Assembly (NCBI GenBank): GCA_910584935.1
Contig: CAJUDU010000111.1
Span: 1-6,202, forward strand
Direction of reading: 5' to 3'
DNA length: 6,202 nucleotides
From: an uncultured Butyricicoccus sp.
GTDB taxonomy: Bacteria; Bacillota; Clostridia; Oscillospirales; Butyricicoccaceae
The notes beneath the pieces are model-generated. The model was not told the DNA's origin and did not search any database. It saw only the letters and a program-made list of their open reading frames with translations. Below are positions 1 through 5,676 of the stretch, one piece after another; within the stretch, counting starts at the first letter, position 1, and each line of letters begins with the position of its first letter. The translations under genes and the position numbers were made by a program.

Positions 1-51
1 AACCTTACCGGAGGTATCGGGAACCTGCTTTACACAAACGATAACTTTCAT
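1..51 (-). CDS. etfB: Electron transfer flavoprotein beta subunit, N-terminal fragment
   Basis: Only the first 17 codons are in the window; they read MKVIVCVKQVPDTSGKV. The opening MKxxVCVKQVPDT is the typical start of EtfB, the small subunit of the heterodimeric flavoprotein that carries electrons from acyl-CoA dehydrogenases. In Clostridia EtfAB bound to Bcd carries out flavin-based electron bifurcation from NADH to crotonyl-CoA and ferredoxin (known of the family). The ATG is preceded by AGGGAGG at about 9 nt. The gene starts 22 nt after the stop codon of the acyl-CoA dehydrogenase, so the two are almost certainly cotranscribed; etfA is expected next, outside the window. Identification rests on a short but characteristic stretch plus context. 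Confidence 0.9.
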   Translation of the reverse strand, partial: MKVIVCVKQVPDTSGKV

Positions 52-73
52 GATTCTGTATTTCCTCCCTTGA

Positions 74-1219
74 TTACTTTCTGAGAATCTGGCCGGCAAT
101 AACCATGCGTTGTACCTGGGATGTGCCTTCGTAGATTTCAGTGATCTTAGCGTCACGCATCATACGTTCCATCGGGTACTCACGGATGTAACCATAGCCG
201 CCGTAGAGCTGTACGCACTTGGTGGTAACGTCCATTGCAACTTCTGCCGCAAACAGTTTTGCCATTGCAGCTTCCTTGGTATATGGAAGCCCATTGTCCT
301 TATTGAATGCAGCGCGGCGAACCAGCAGGCGAGCAGCTTCAATCTTTGTTGCCATATCAGCAACCATCCACTGGAGGCCCTGGAATTTATCAAGGGTTTT
401 GCCGAACTGTACACGTTCTTTCATGTACTTCACAGCCTGGTCGAGTGCGCCCTGTGCAAGACCGAGTGCCTGGGAAGCGATACCGATACGACCGCCGTCC
501 AGTGTTGTCATAGCAATCTTAAAGCCGCCGTTTTCCTTACCCAGCAGACGGTCTGCCGGAAGAACAACATCTTCAAAAATCAGCTCAGAGGTCTGGGAAC
601 CACGGATGCCCATTTTATGTTCAATTTTACCGATTTTGAAGCCTTCGTCGTTTTTGTCAACAATAAATGCAGAAATGCCTTTATTGCCTTTTGCTTTATC
701 GGTCATTGCGAAGATAACATAAGTATCAGCGATGCCGCCGCCAGTGATGAATACTTTGGAGCCATTGAGCAGCCAAGTACCATCTGCCTGTTTTACAGCA
801 ACGGTTTGCTGTGCGGCGGAGTCTGTGCCGGCATTTGGTTCAGTCAAGCCGAACGCACCAGTTTTCTGACCGGAAATCAGTGGACGGAGCCAAGTTTCCT
901 TTTGTTCTGGTGTGCCATACTTAAAAATCGGCCATGCGCCCAATGTTGCATGGGACGAAATGATACAGCCAGTTGTGCCACAGAATTTGGATGCTTCTTC
1001 GATTGCGATTGAATAGCAGATGGTATCGCCGCCGGAGCCGCCGAGTTCCTTGGGGAACTGGATGCCCATCATGCCGAGCTTACGCATTTTTTCCACCGTT
1101 TCAAACGGATAGCGTTCCTGCTCGTCGATTTCTGCTGCAATCGGCTCGACCTCATTGACCGCGAATTCGCGGCAGAGCTTCTGCATCATTTCCTGCTCTT
1201 TTGTAAGCCTAAAATCCAT
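74..1219 (-). CDS. bcd: Short-chain acyl-CoA dehydrogenase (butyryl-CoA dehydrogenase)
   Basis: The product has 381 residues, the normal length for a bacterial short-chain acyl-CoA dehydrogenase. The helical N-terminal domain begins MDFRLTKEQEMM. The FAD/substrate signature GAFGLTEPNAGTDSA is at about 121-135, the second family signature QLYGGYGYIREYPMERMMRD at about 337-356, and the catalytic-base motif IYEGTSQVQ at 362-370 places the glutamate at 364. It is a soluble flavoenzyme reducing crotonyl-CoA to butyryl-CoA (or the reverse), with EtfAB as electron partner; etfB follows directly. The open frame extends 31 codons upstream to an ATG at 1312, but that start has only an AAAGG one base away. 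The ATG at 1219 has GGGAGG at a normal distance and gives the conserved family N-terminus, so it is chosen. The symbol rests on similarity and on the etfB neighbour; another short-chain substrate is possible. Confidence 0.93.
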   Translation of the reverse strand: MDFRLTKEQEMMQKLCREFAVNEVEPIAAEIDEQERYPFETVEKMRKLGMMGIQFPKELGGSGGDTICYSIAIEEASKFCGTTGCIISSHATLGAWPIFKYGTPEQKETWLRPLISGQKTGAFGLTEPNAGTDSAAQQTVAVKQADGTWLLNGSKVFITGGGIADTYVIFAMTDKAKGNKGISAFIVDKNDEGFKIGKIEHKMGIRGSQTSELIFEDVVLPADRLLGKENGGFKIAMTTLDGGRIGIASQALGLAQGALDQAVKYMKERVQFGKTLDKFQGLQWMVADMATKIEAARLLVRRAAFNKDNGLPYTKEAAMAKLFAAEVAMDVTTKCVQLYGGYGYIREYPMERMMRDAKITEIYEGTSQVQRMVIAGQILRK

Positions 1220-1384
1220 GCTGTGAAACCTCCCAAAATAGTTTTTAGCAAATATTGAAATACACGGGCGGAGCAGCCCGGCTTTTTCCGGCAGGCTGGA
1301 TGATACAGCCATACCTTTGCTGAGACGAACATAATCGCCCAGGCATAAAGCAATGTATTACAACACGCCTCTTATTGCATGTCT
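1220..1384 (-). other. Long 5' leader of the bcd operon with competing hairpins
   Basis: With the promoter at 1391-1418, transcription should begin near 1384, leaving about 165 nt of leader before the bcd ATG. Inside lie two hairpins that share bases. One pairs 1275-1281 with 1288-1297 (7 bp, a 3-nt bulge, loop AAAAAG in the RNA). The other pairs 1265-1269 with 1276-1280 (5 GC pairs, 6-nt loop). They cannot form together. An outer helix AGCAAA/TTTGCT (1247-1252 with 1316-1321) could enclose both. No oligo-T run follows, so this is not a plain attenuator, and no known riboswitch core was recognised. The frame through this leader is open and in phase with bcd, which I regard as chance. Confidence 0.35.
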
Positions 1385-1390
1385 ATGTCT

Positions 1391-1418
1391 ATTATATCGC
1401 ATCCAAAAAGTTTGTCAA
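1391..1418 (-). promoter_or_regulatory. Consensus sigma-A promoter for bcd-etfB
   Basis: On the minus strand a perfect -35 hexamer TTGACA (1413-1418) and a perfect -10 hexamer TATAAT (1391-1396) are separated by 16 bp. The predicted start is near 1384. The position is right for driving bcd and the downstream etf genes. The spacer is 1 bp shorter than the optimum of 17. This is the strongest promoter match in the window. Confidence 0.8.
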
Positions 1419-1429
1419 TAATTTAACGG
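1412..1429. promoter_or_regulatory. Rex-like redox operator overlapping the bcd -35 box
   Basis: The plus strand reads TTGTCAA-TAAT-TTAACGG. The Rex consensus in Clostridia is TTGTTAA-N4-TTAACAA; 11 of the 14 specified positions match, 6 of 7 in the left half and 5 of 7 in the right. The site covers the -35 hexamer (1413-1418), so bound repressor would block RNA polymerase. Rex senses the NADH/NAD+ ratio and is known to control butyrate-pathway bcd-etf operons in clostridia. Binding here is inferred from sequence and placement only; the regulator gene is not in the window. Confidence 0.55.
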
Positions 1430-1532
1430 CTTATTTTTAGCTGAATGCAACAAATTCATATATAGATATTGCATAATCTTGCGCATATTGTTGCGATTTG
1501 ACGGTAAACTTGTGGAAAGTGTTGATTCTGGG

Positions 1533-1604
1533 CAGCGCTGGCAGGGGCGTCGGCACCTAGACGCTTCTCCCCGTCTGGCGCCAACGCCCCCTTCCGCTCC
1601 GCTG
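1533..1604 (-). repeat. GC-rich imperfect palindrome forming a 19-bp RNA hairpin
   Basis: Positions 1544-1563 pair with 1572-1590, leaving an 8-nt loop (GGGAGAAG in minus-strand RNA) and one bulged base at 1558. In DNA there are two mismatches (1551 with 1583 and 1555 with 1579). In minus-strand RNA both become G-U pairs, so the stem is continuous: 17 Watson-Crick and 2 wobble pairs. An outer CAGCG/CGCTG pair (1533-1537 with 1600-1604) may extend it. The block is far richer in G+C than its AT-rich flanks. It lies downstream of the kinase gene and upstream of the bcd promoter. No oligo-T run follows on either strand, so it is not a standard terminator. It could be a 3'-end processing or stability element, or a REP-like dispersed palindrome. 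Confidence 0.6.
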
Positions 1605-1679
1605 TTTCTACAGATAAAAATTCTTCACTTTACTAAAATATGCAGGTGTTTTGCTTGCAATACATTTTTTCCCATCTTT

Positions 1680-2243
1680 TTATGTTTGAAAAACAAATTG
1701 ACAGCGTTGCTGTACCTGAAATGCCTGGAAATACGATTCTTCCAATGGTATCCACCGGTCACGGAACTGTATGGCAGCTTGCTTGCCATTGCGCATCTGA
1801 ATGCGTTGCATTTGCTTTTCCGGATTAACATCTAAAAACACCTGTAAATCATAAAAATCCCCAAAAGCCGGGTGACAGCTATATGACCCTTCTATGATTG
1901 TGATTGGGTTTGGCATTATTTCCCGTATAACGGTAAGCTGCATAGTTTTGCAGTCAAACGCTTGATAACGAAATGGTTTTGCCAGTTTTAGCGGGGTTAA
2001 TACTTCATCGATAAAGCGTTCATAATCAATATTCCCACCAGGTTGCGCCAACCGCTGTGGTGTGCGTTGTGCGGGGCGCAGGAAAAAATCATCCATATGA
2101 ATCACATGACACGCCAATTGTTTTGCGAGTAACGCTGCAAATGTTGTTTTGCCTGCTGCACAGCGTCCATCTATGGCAATAAAAACCGCTGGCTTATCTA
2201 TTTGGCGGACTGCATTGGTAATTGCCGCAATCATTTTTTCCAT
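1680..2243 (-). CDS. Uridine-kinase-like P-loop kinase
   Basis: The product has 187 residues and looks like a compact member of the uridine kinase / phosphoribulokinase-type P-loop family. The Walker A motif GRCAAGKT is at 26-33 after a beta strand (AVFIAID). HMDDFF at 49-54 matches the DDFY-type substrate and magnesium motif of the family. IIEGSY (116-121) is the usual strand-2 EGxY motif, and an Arg-rich lid-like segment lies around 147-165. It probably phosphorylates a small hydroxylated substrate such as a nucleoside or vitamin with ATP in the cytosol. At 187 residues it is shorter than typical Udk (about 210), so substrate is left open. The frame reaches a GTG at 2273 inside the upstream gene, but the ATG at 2243 has GAGG 9 nt before it and is preferred. 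It lies 4 bp after the transporter gene stop, which suggests translational coupling. Confidence 0.75.
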   Translation of the reverse strand: MEKMIAAITNAVRQIDKPAVFIAIDGRCAAGKTTFAALLAKQLACHVIHMDDFFLRPAQRTPQRLAQPGGNIDYERFIDEVLTPLKLAKPFRYQAFDCKTMQLTVIREIMPNPITIIEGSYSCHPAFGDFYDLQVFLDVNPEKQMQRIQMRNGKQAAIQFRDRWIPLEESYFQAFQVQQRCQFVFQT

Positions 2244-2247
2244 GGTT

Positions 2248-2817
2248 TTATTCCTCTGTTTTCCGGGTTTCACATTTGCCCAACTGAACTAATCCGGTTT
2301 GGTGCAGGGCAAGCATAACAGCCGGAATGAATACCAGTTGCAGGATAATACCTGGAATTGCGTTCAGCAGTGAACCTGCCAAAAACATTTCCATGGTAAA
2401 ACGGTTGCTGCCAAGTCCTAATAGTATAGCTTGCGCAATGCCCCAAACTATACGCCCCGCCACCATAGCCAATATCAAACTGCGATATAAGGCAATAATG
2501 CACTTATGGCGGGAGAGCGTATAACAATATCCTGCAACAAGTCCATATGTAGCCAGTTCAAACGCCATTGAAACAGCAGTTAAAAGGACTGGCATACCAA
2601 AGAGTAAATAACGTAAAAACGGTAAAATGAACCCGATGGCCAAGCCGTAAGGCGCACCGCAAATAAAACCGCAGAGCAACACAGGGATATGCATTGGCAA
2701 CAGCATTTTACCGATTTGTGGGATTTGCCCAGTAAAAAAGGGCAGCACCAAACCTATGGCAAGAAACATTGCGGATATTGTCAGCCGCCATATAGGATTG
2801 CCTAATTTTTTGTCCAT
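2248..2817 (-). CDS. ECF transporter S component (substrate-binding membrane subunit)
   Basis: The product has 189 residues and is very hydrophobic, with about six predicted membrane segments (roughly 11-28, 38-56, 58-74, 77-98, 108-134, 144-170). The N-terminal LTISAMFLAIGLVLPF and the segment GKMLLPMHIPVLLCGFICG (37-54 region) resemble the ECF-type S component superfamily. S components capture a vitamin or other micronutrient and work with a shared EcfA-EcfA'-EcfT energising module; none of those genes is in the window, which fits a group II system using a module encoded elsewhere. The ATG at 2817 has AAAGGAG at 9 nt. The following kinase gene starts 4 bp after this stop, so uptake followed by phosphorylation of the same compound is plausible. 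The substrate cannot be assigned from the sequence; a pantothenate-, thiamine-precursor- or nucleoside-type ligand would all be guesses. Confidence 0.75.
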   Translation of the reverse strand: MDKKLGNPIWRLTISAMFLAIGLVLPFFTGQIPQIGKMLLPMHIPVLLCGFICGAPYGLAIGFILPFLRYLLFGMPVLLTAVSMAFELATYGLVAGYCYTLSRHKCIIALYRSLILAMVAGRIVWGIAQAILLGLGSNRFTMEMFLAGSLLNAIPGIILQLVFIPAVMLALHQTGLVQLGKCETRKTEE

Positions 2818-2833
2818 TCATGGATTCTCCTTT

Positions 2834-2859
2834 GATAATCTGGGAAATAGTTAGATATC
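2834..2859 (-). other. Possible hairpin just upstream of the S-component ribosome binding site
   Basis: In the leader RNA GATATCT (2853-2859) can pair with AGATTATC (2834-2841) with one bulged T, giving 7 bp and an 11-nt loop. The helix ends directly before the AAAGGAG sequence. A second weak hairpin (ATACCC with GGGATAT) lies around 2881-2901. No clear promoter hexamers were found between this gene and the preceding terminator; the best pair, TTGCCT-N17-TACAAG at 2886-2914, is poor. No riboswitch class was recognised. Confidence 0.25.
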
Positions 2860-2924
2860 GCAGCTGCTATATACTTCATATATCCCTTGTATTTTGGGTA
2901 TTTCAGATAGGCAAACTTACCGCC

Positions 2925-2957
2925 AAAAAGTATCCACACCAATAGGTGTGGATACTT
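2925..2957 (-). terminator. Intrinsic terminator of the His/Cys-rich protein gene
   Basis: A perfect 13-bp inverted repeat, AAGTATCCACACC (2928-2940) and its complement (2945-2957), encloses a 4-nt loop. On the minus strand the second arm runs into five T residues. It begins 18 bp after the stop codon of the gene at 2976-3407 and insulates it from the transporter-kinase unit downstream. Confidence 0.85.
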
Positions 2958-2975
2958 CTGCAAAAACTGTATGGA

Positions 2976-3407
2976 TTATTGGCAATGCCCATCACAAAAG
3001 CCTGCATCATGTGCATGACCACAGTAAGATACACCATGATGGCTGTGCTGTTTCAGAATAATACAGCCCCTCCGGGTGCAAAGCGCACGGCAATTCCCAT
3101 CACAAATACCATTTTCATGTGCATATCCGCAATAGGTAATGCCATCATGTATATGCTGTCCAGCAATGGTACAGTTAGCGTCCGGACAAGTTGTAATGAC
3201 AACTGGCTGTTCTGTGGCAGGCTGTACGGCTGGTGCTGTTTGTGTATTTGCAGCTGGCGGCGCATAATACTGCGTCGTTGTGGTTTGGCAAGCCTGATGT
3301 CTGCCATGGTGCCCGCCATAATGCCCATGAGCAGAAGCAGGTGTAATCCATGCCGTTGCCAGCAGCGTGCAGGTTAGACAGGCTGCAAAGCACTTTTTCA
3401 GTTTCAT
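2976..3407 (-). CDS. Exported His/Cys-rich protein with two tandem putative metal-binding repeats
   Basis: I do not recognise a named family. The 143-residue product starts with a classical Sec signal peptide: MKLKK, a hydrophobic core to about residue 20, and a likely cleavage after ASA at 24-26. A His-rich stretch follows (HGHYGGHHGRH, 27-37), then a Thr/Gln/Pro/Ala-rich linker (about 41-73). Two 33-residue repeats follow, 74-106 and 110-142, identical at 17 of 33 positions. The shared pattern is C-x4-C-x5-H-x-H-x-G-x2-YCG-x-AH-x2-G-x-CDG-x-C, so each unit keeps five Cys and three His. This density suggests binding of zinc or another soft metal, or disulfide cross-linking outside the membrane; both are inference. 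The ATG at 3407 has AAGGA 9 nt upstream and gives the signal peptide at the N-terminus; an in-frame start at 3455 lacks this. It is a single-gene unit with its own terminator. Confidence 0.8.
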   Translation of the reverse strand: MKLKKCFAACLTCTLLATAWITPASAHGHYGGHHGRHQACQTTTTQYYAPPAANTQTAPAVQPATEQPVVITTCPDANCTIAGQHIHDGITYCGYAHENGICDGNCRALCTRRGCIILKQHSHHGVSYCGHAHDAGFCDGHCQ

Positions 3408-3473
3408 AATAATCCATCCTTTCCGACATAAACTGTATACTTTCCCCAGGCGCATAACTGCGCTTTTGATTTT

Positions 3474-3501
3474 ATTATACTATAAATCATTGCCCGCGCA
3501 A
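3474..3501 (-). promoter_or_regulatory. Probable promoter of the His/Cys-rich protein gene
   Basis: A perfect -10 hexamer TATAAT (3474-3479) lies just beyond the chemoreceptor stop codon. A weak -35, TTGCGC (3496-3501, 3 of 6), is 16 bp upstream within the last codons of that gene. The expected start near 3467 places a small hairpin, GCGCA-GTTA-TGCGC (3450-3463), at the very 5' end of the transcript, where it could protect the mRNA. No terminator with an oligo-T run in the minus direction separates the chemoreceptor from this gene, so read-through is also possible. Confidence 0.45.
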
Positions 3502-5481
3502 GCGGAACTTGGTGACGAGTTGCCGCAGCATTGCTGCTTGACCAGATAACTCTTCACTAGCTGCTGCACTTTCCTCTGCAGTAGCGACATTTGTATGCAC
3601 AACAATTGCAATTTGGTCAATCCCTTGGGTCATTTCTGCCGCGTTAGCATCCTGCTCTTGGGTATAGTTTGCAATCCCATCAATCAGTTTGCCCATCGCA
3701 TCAGCATCCGAAACCGCTTTCATCATAGATGCGGCAGTATCTCTTGCAGCCTGCACACCTTCATCCATTGCCCCAACAGTCTGGCTCAGCAGTTCTGTGG
3801 TTTCCTGTGCGGCAGCAGAAGACTTTCCAGCCAAAGCGCGTACTTCATCTGCAACAACGGCGAACCCCTTCCCTGCTGTGCCCGCACGTGCGGCCTCCAC
3901 AGCCGCGTTAAGTGCCAGGATATTGGTTTGGAATGCAATATCTTCAATGGTTTTAACAATTTTATGGATTTCTGTGGATTTGTCACTGATGCGCTGGATA
4001 ACAACTGTCATATTCTGCATTTTATTATTGCTTTCCAGCAAACTTTCTTTGACGCCTTTTGAAATCCGTCTTGCCTCCTGTGCGCCGCGTGCAATTTTAT
4101 GCACACTATCAGATACAGCATTAATATGTTCTGCCAATGCTTCCACTTCTGCGGCTTGTTCTGTAGAACCCTGTGACAGTGTTGTTGCGCCATTGGCAAC
4201 CTGTTCCGCCCCACCGGCAACATCACGTGAAGCCGCATGGAGCTGCCCCATGGTAGCATTCAGGGAATCTGCAATCTCATCTAGTGCGATTTTTATTTTT
4301 TCAAACTCACCGGTATATTCCTGTTCCAAAGTAAATGCCAAATTACCGCCTGCAATTTCACGCAATTTTTCGGAAATTTCTTGGATATAAATTACATATT
4401 CCCGCAGCCGCACGGTAACTTGGTTAAAATCATCCGCGAGTACACCGAGTTCATCGCGAGATTGATAATGGATTGTCTGGTCAAGTTCGCCTTCTGCAAT
4501 ACGAGTTGCAACCAGGCTAAGTTCTTTCACTGGTCTGCCAATGACGCGCTTTACCTGGATAACAACCAGCAAGATTAGCAACAGCACAGCAAGCACAGCC
4601 ACCGCGGACATACTGATTGTTAATTGACTCAGTTCCTGTAATACTTCATTGCGGGATACATATGCCACAGCGACCCAATCACTGCCTGGGATTTTTTCAA
4701 TCTGGATATATGTATTATTATAAAGTTCCAGCCCTGTGCTGCCCTGCTGTACTTTGCTGCTGATATAAGTATATGTATCATCTTGCATTTCGCCAAGGCG
4801 CTGTCCAGTGATTTCGGCATCCCGGTGTCCAATGATGGTATCTGTGCGGGTATCAACCAAAAAGATTCCGCCAGTATCTTCAATCTGCACACCACTGACA
4901 ATCTGCGAAATTGAATCTAAATATACATCTGCTGCCGCCACGCCACGCACCTCACCTGCAGCGGTGCGAAGCACGCCGGAAGCACCAACAACATATGACT
5001 GACTGTCCTCATCGAAATAGACGTCACCCAAAATGAAATCCGTTGCCTGTAAGCCGTCCTGATACCAGCTTTTTGCTGTTGCATCAAAATCCGGCCCCGG
5101 CACAAAACTTGCATGGTATAGTGAGCCATCGGTCAATGCAACATATATTCCTGCAGGATACGCGTCATTCTGCCCTACGGTATGTTTTACATATTCAGTC
5201 AGTGCAGGGATATCCATATTTTCATATTCAATCGTATCTCGTTGGGCTTCCAGCATCGTTAATGTACTGTTCATCCAAGCTTTGGTTTCCTGTATGGTAC
5301 GTCCTGTTGTTGTTTGCAGCAAATCCTCACTTTTATCCTGCAAAGTGTGGGACATTTGGAAATAAACAATGCCCAGCAAGAATGCCATCGCAATAATAGC
5401 GCTGCCGACAATCGCAAACGCCAGCTTACCAGTAATCCCCCAGCCCCGCCTGACTTTACCAGATTGTGTTTCTGTTTTCAT
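3487..5481 (-). CDS. Transmembrane methyl-accepting chemotaxis protein (dCache-HAMP-MCP)
   Basis: The 664-residue product has the full layout of a chemoreceptor. A membrane helix lies at about 19-41, followed by an extracellular double-Cache sensor (about 45-285, with SWYQDGL, GDVYFDEDSQSYVVGAS and AAADVYLDSIS blocks). A second membrane helix is at about 287-309, then HAMP (about 310-362) and a second HAMP-like linker (about 366-415, with IAGGNLAFTLEQ and GEFEKIK). The coiled-coil signalling domain follows. Its hairpin tip, around IAFQTNILALNAAVEAARAG (515-534) and GKGFAVVADEVRALA (537-551), is the CheA/CheW contact region. The protein ends FRLRGQ, without a C-terminal CheR-tethering pentapeptide. 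The frame runs to 5754, but the ATG at 5481 has AAAGGGG about 8 nt upstream and gives a normal start. It implies a motile cell; no other chemotaxis gene is present. The ligand is unknown. Confidence 0.95.
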   Translation of the reverse strand: MKTETQSGKVRRGWGITGKLAFAIVGSAIIAMAFLLGIVYFQMSHTLQDKSEDLLQTTTGRTIQETKAWMNSTLTMLEAQRDTIEYENMDIPALTEYVKHTVGQNDAYPAGIYVALTDGSLYHASFVPGPDFDATAKSWYQDGLQATDFILGDVYFDEDSQSYVVGASGVLRTAAGEVRGVAAADVYLDSISQIVSGVQIEDTGGIFLVDTRTDTIIGHRDAEITGQRLGEMQDDTYTYISSKVQQGSTGLELYNNTYIQIEKIPGSDWVAVAYVSRNEVLQELSQLTISMSAVAVLAVLLLILLVVIQVKRVIGRPVKELSLVATRIAEGELDQTIHYQSRDELGVLADDFNQVTVRLREYVIYIQEISEKLREIAGGNLAFTLEQEYTGEFEKIKIALDEIADSLNATMGQLHAASRDVAGGAEQVANGATTLSQGSTEQAAEVEALAEHINAVSDSVHKIARGAQEARRISKGVKESLLESNNKMQNMTVVIQRISDKSTEIHKIVKTIEDIAFQTNILALNAAVEAARAGTAGKGFAVVADEVRALAGKSSAAAQETTELLSQTVGAMDEGVQAARDTAASMMKAVSDADAMGKLIDGIANYTQEQDANAAEMTQGIDQIAIVVHTNVATAEESAAASEELSGQAAMLRQLVTKFRLRGQ

Positions 5482-5518
5482 ACGCAATACCCCTTTGAAA
5501 AAAAAGTTTCCTTTAATC

Positions 5519-5577
5519 ATGGTATTTAGCAATTCGGTTTTCCTAGTCCGCAAATGGGAAATTGGTGCAAATACCAT
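5519..5577 (-). other. Structured 5' leader of the chemoreceptor mRNA
   Basis: ATGGTATTTGC at the expected 5' end of the transcript (5567-5577) can pair with GCTAAATACCAT (5519-5530) with one bulged base, giving 11 bp. Inside, TTTCC can pair with GGAAA. After the 3' arm a short AAAG-GAAA-CTTT element leads into eight T residues (complement of 5498-5505) ahead of the ribosome binding site. This resembles a leaky attenuator, but the last stem is weak. It does not match the c-di-GMP riboswitch cores known from motility genes. Confidence 0.35.
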
Positions 5578-5594
5578 AGTAATTATATCTATGG
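5574..5594. promoter_or_regulatory. Inverted repeat centred on the chemoreceptor -10 box
   Basis: CCATAG (5574-5579) and CTATGG (5589-5594) are perfect complements separated by 9 bp, and the -10 hexamer (5582-5587) sits in the spacer. The placement fits a repressor operator. Six-base arms can arise by chance, so this is tentative. Confidence 0.35.
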
Positions 5595-5610
5595 CACAGC
5601 AAAAAAGCAA
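5582..5610 (-). promoter_or_regulatory. Probable promoter of the chemoreceptor gene
   Basis: The minus strand carries TATAAT (5582-5587) and, 17 bp upstream, TTGCTT (5605-5610, 3 of 6 to TTGACA). The predicted start is near 5575, giving about 94 nt of leader. The weak -35 within a repeated element (5599-5611) suggests that an activator could be needed. A sigma-28 type motility promoter was looked for and not found. Confidence 0.5.
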
Positions 5611-5633
5611 GTGTTTCCCCGCAAAAACGCAAG
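5599..5633 (-). repeat. Two 13-bp direct repeats upstream of the chemoreceptor promoter
   Basis: CTTGCTTTTTTGC (complement of 5599-5611) and CTTGCGTTTTTGC (complement of 5621-5633) differ at a single base and start 22 bp apart, close to two turns of the helix. The proximal copy contains the -35 hexamer. The arrangement fits a dimeric activator or regulator binding one face of the DNA. A-rich composition raises the chance of coincidence. Confidence 0.4.
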
Positions 5634-5676
5634 AATCAATTCCTTGAAAATGACCCGCTGAAAAGATGAGAACTGG

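Noticed and set aside
110..1012. 300-codon open frame on the plus strand opposite bcd
   Set aside because: It is the antisense shadow of a well supported gene, with a Cys/His-rich composition unlike a real protein and no independent ribosome binding site or context.
1220..1312. In-frame 31-residue N-terminal extension of bcd
   Set aside because: The family N-terminus and a good GGGAGG site point to the ATG at 1219; the upstream ATG has its purine-rich sequence too close, and the extension covers leader hairpins.
1479..1835. 118-codon plus-strand frame across the GC-rich hairpin
   Set aside because: It crosses a palindrome and the antisense of the kinase gene, has no ribosome binding site and no recognisable motif.
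3450..3474. Plus-strand terminator-like hairpin GCGCA-TAAC-TGCGC followed by TTTT
   Set aside because: No plus-strand gene precedes it. In the minus sense it lacks a following T run and more likely forms the 5' end of the His/Cys-protein transcript.
3689..4390. 233-codon plus-strand frame inside the chemoreceptor
   Set aside because: It is a shadow frame produced by the Ala-rich coiled-coil codons of the chemoreceptor.
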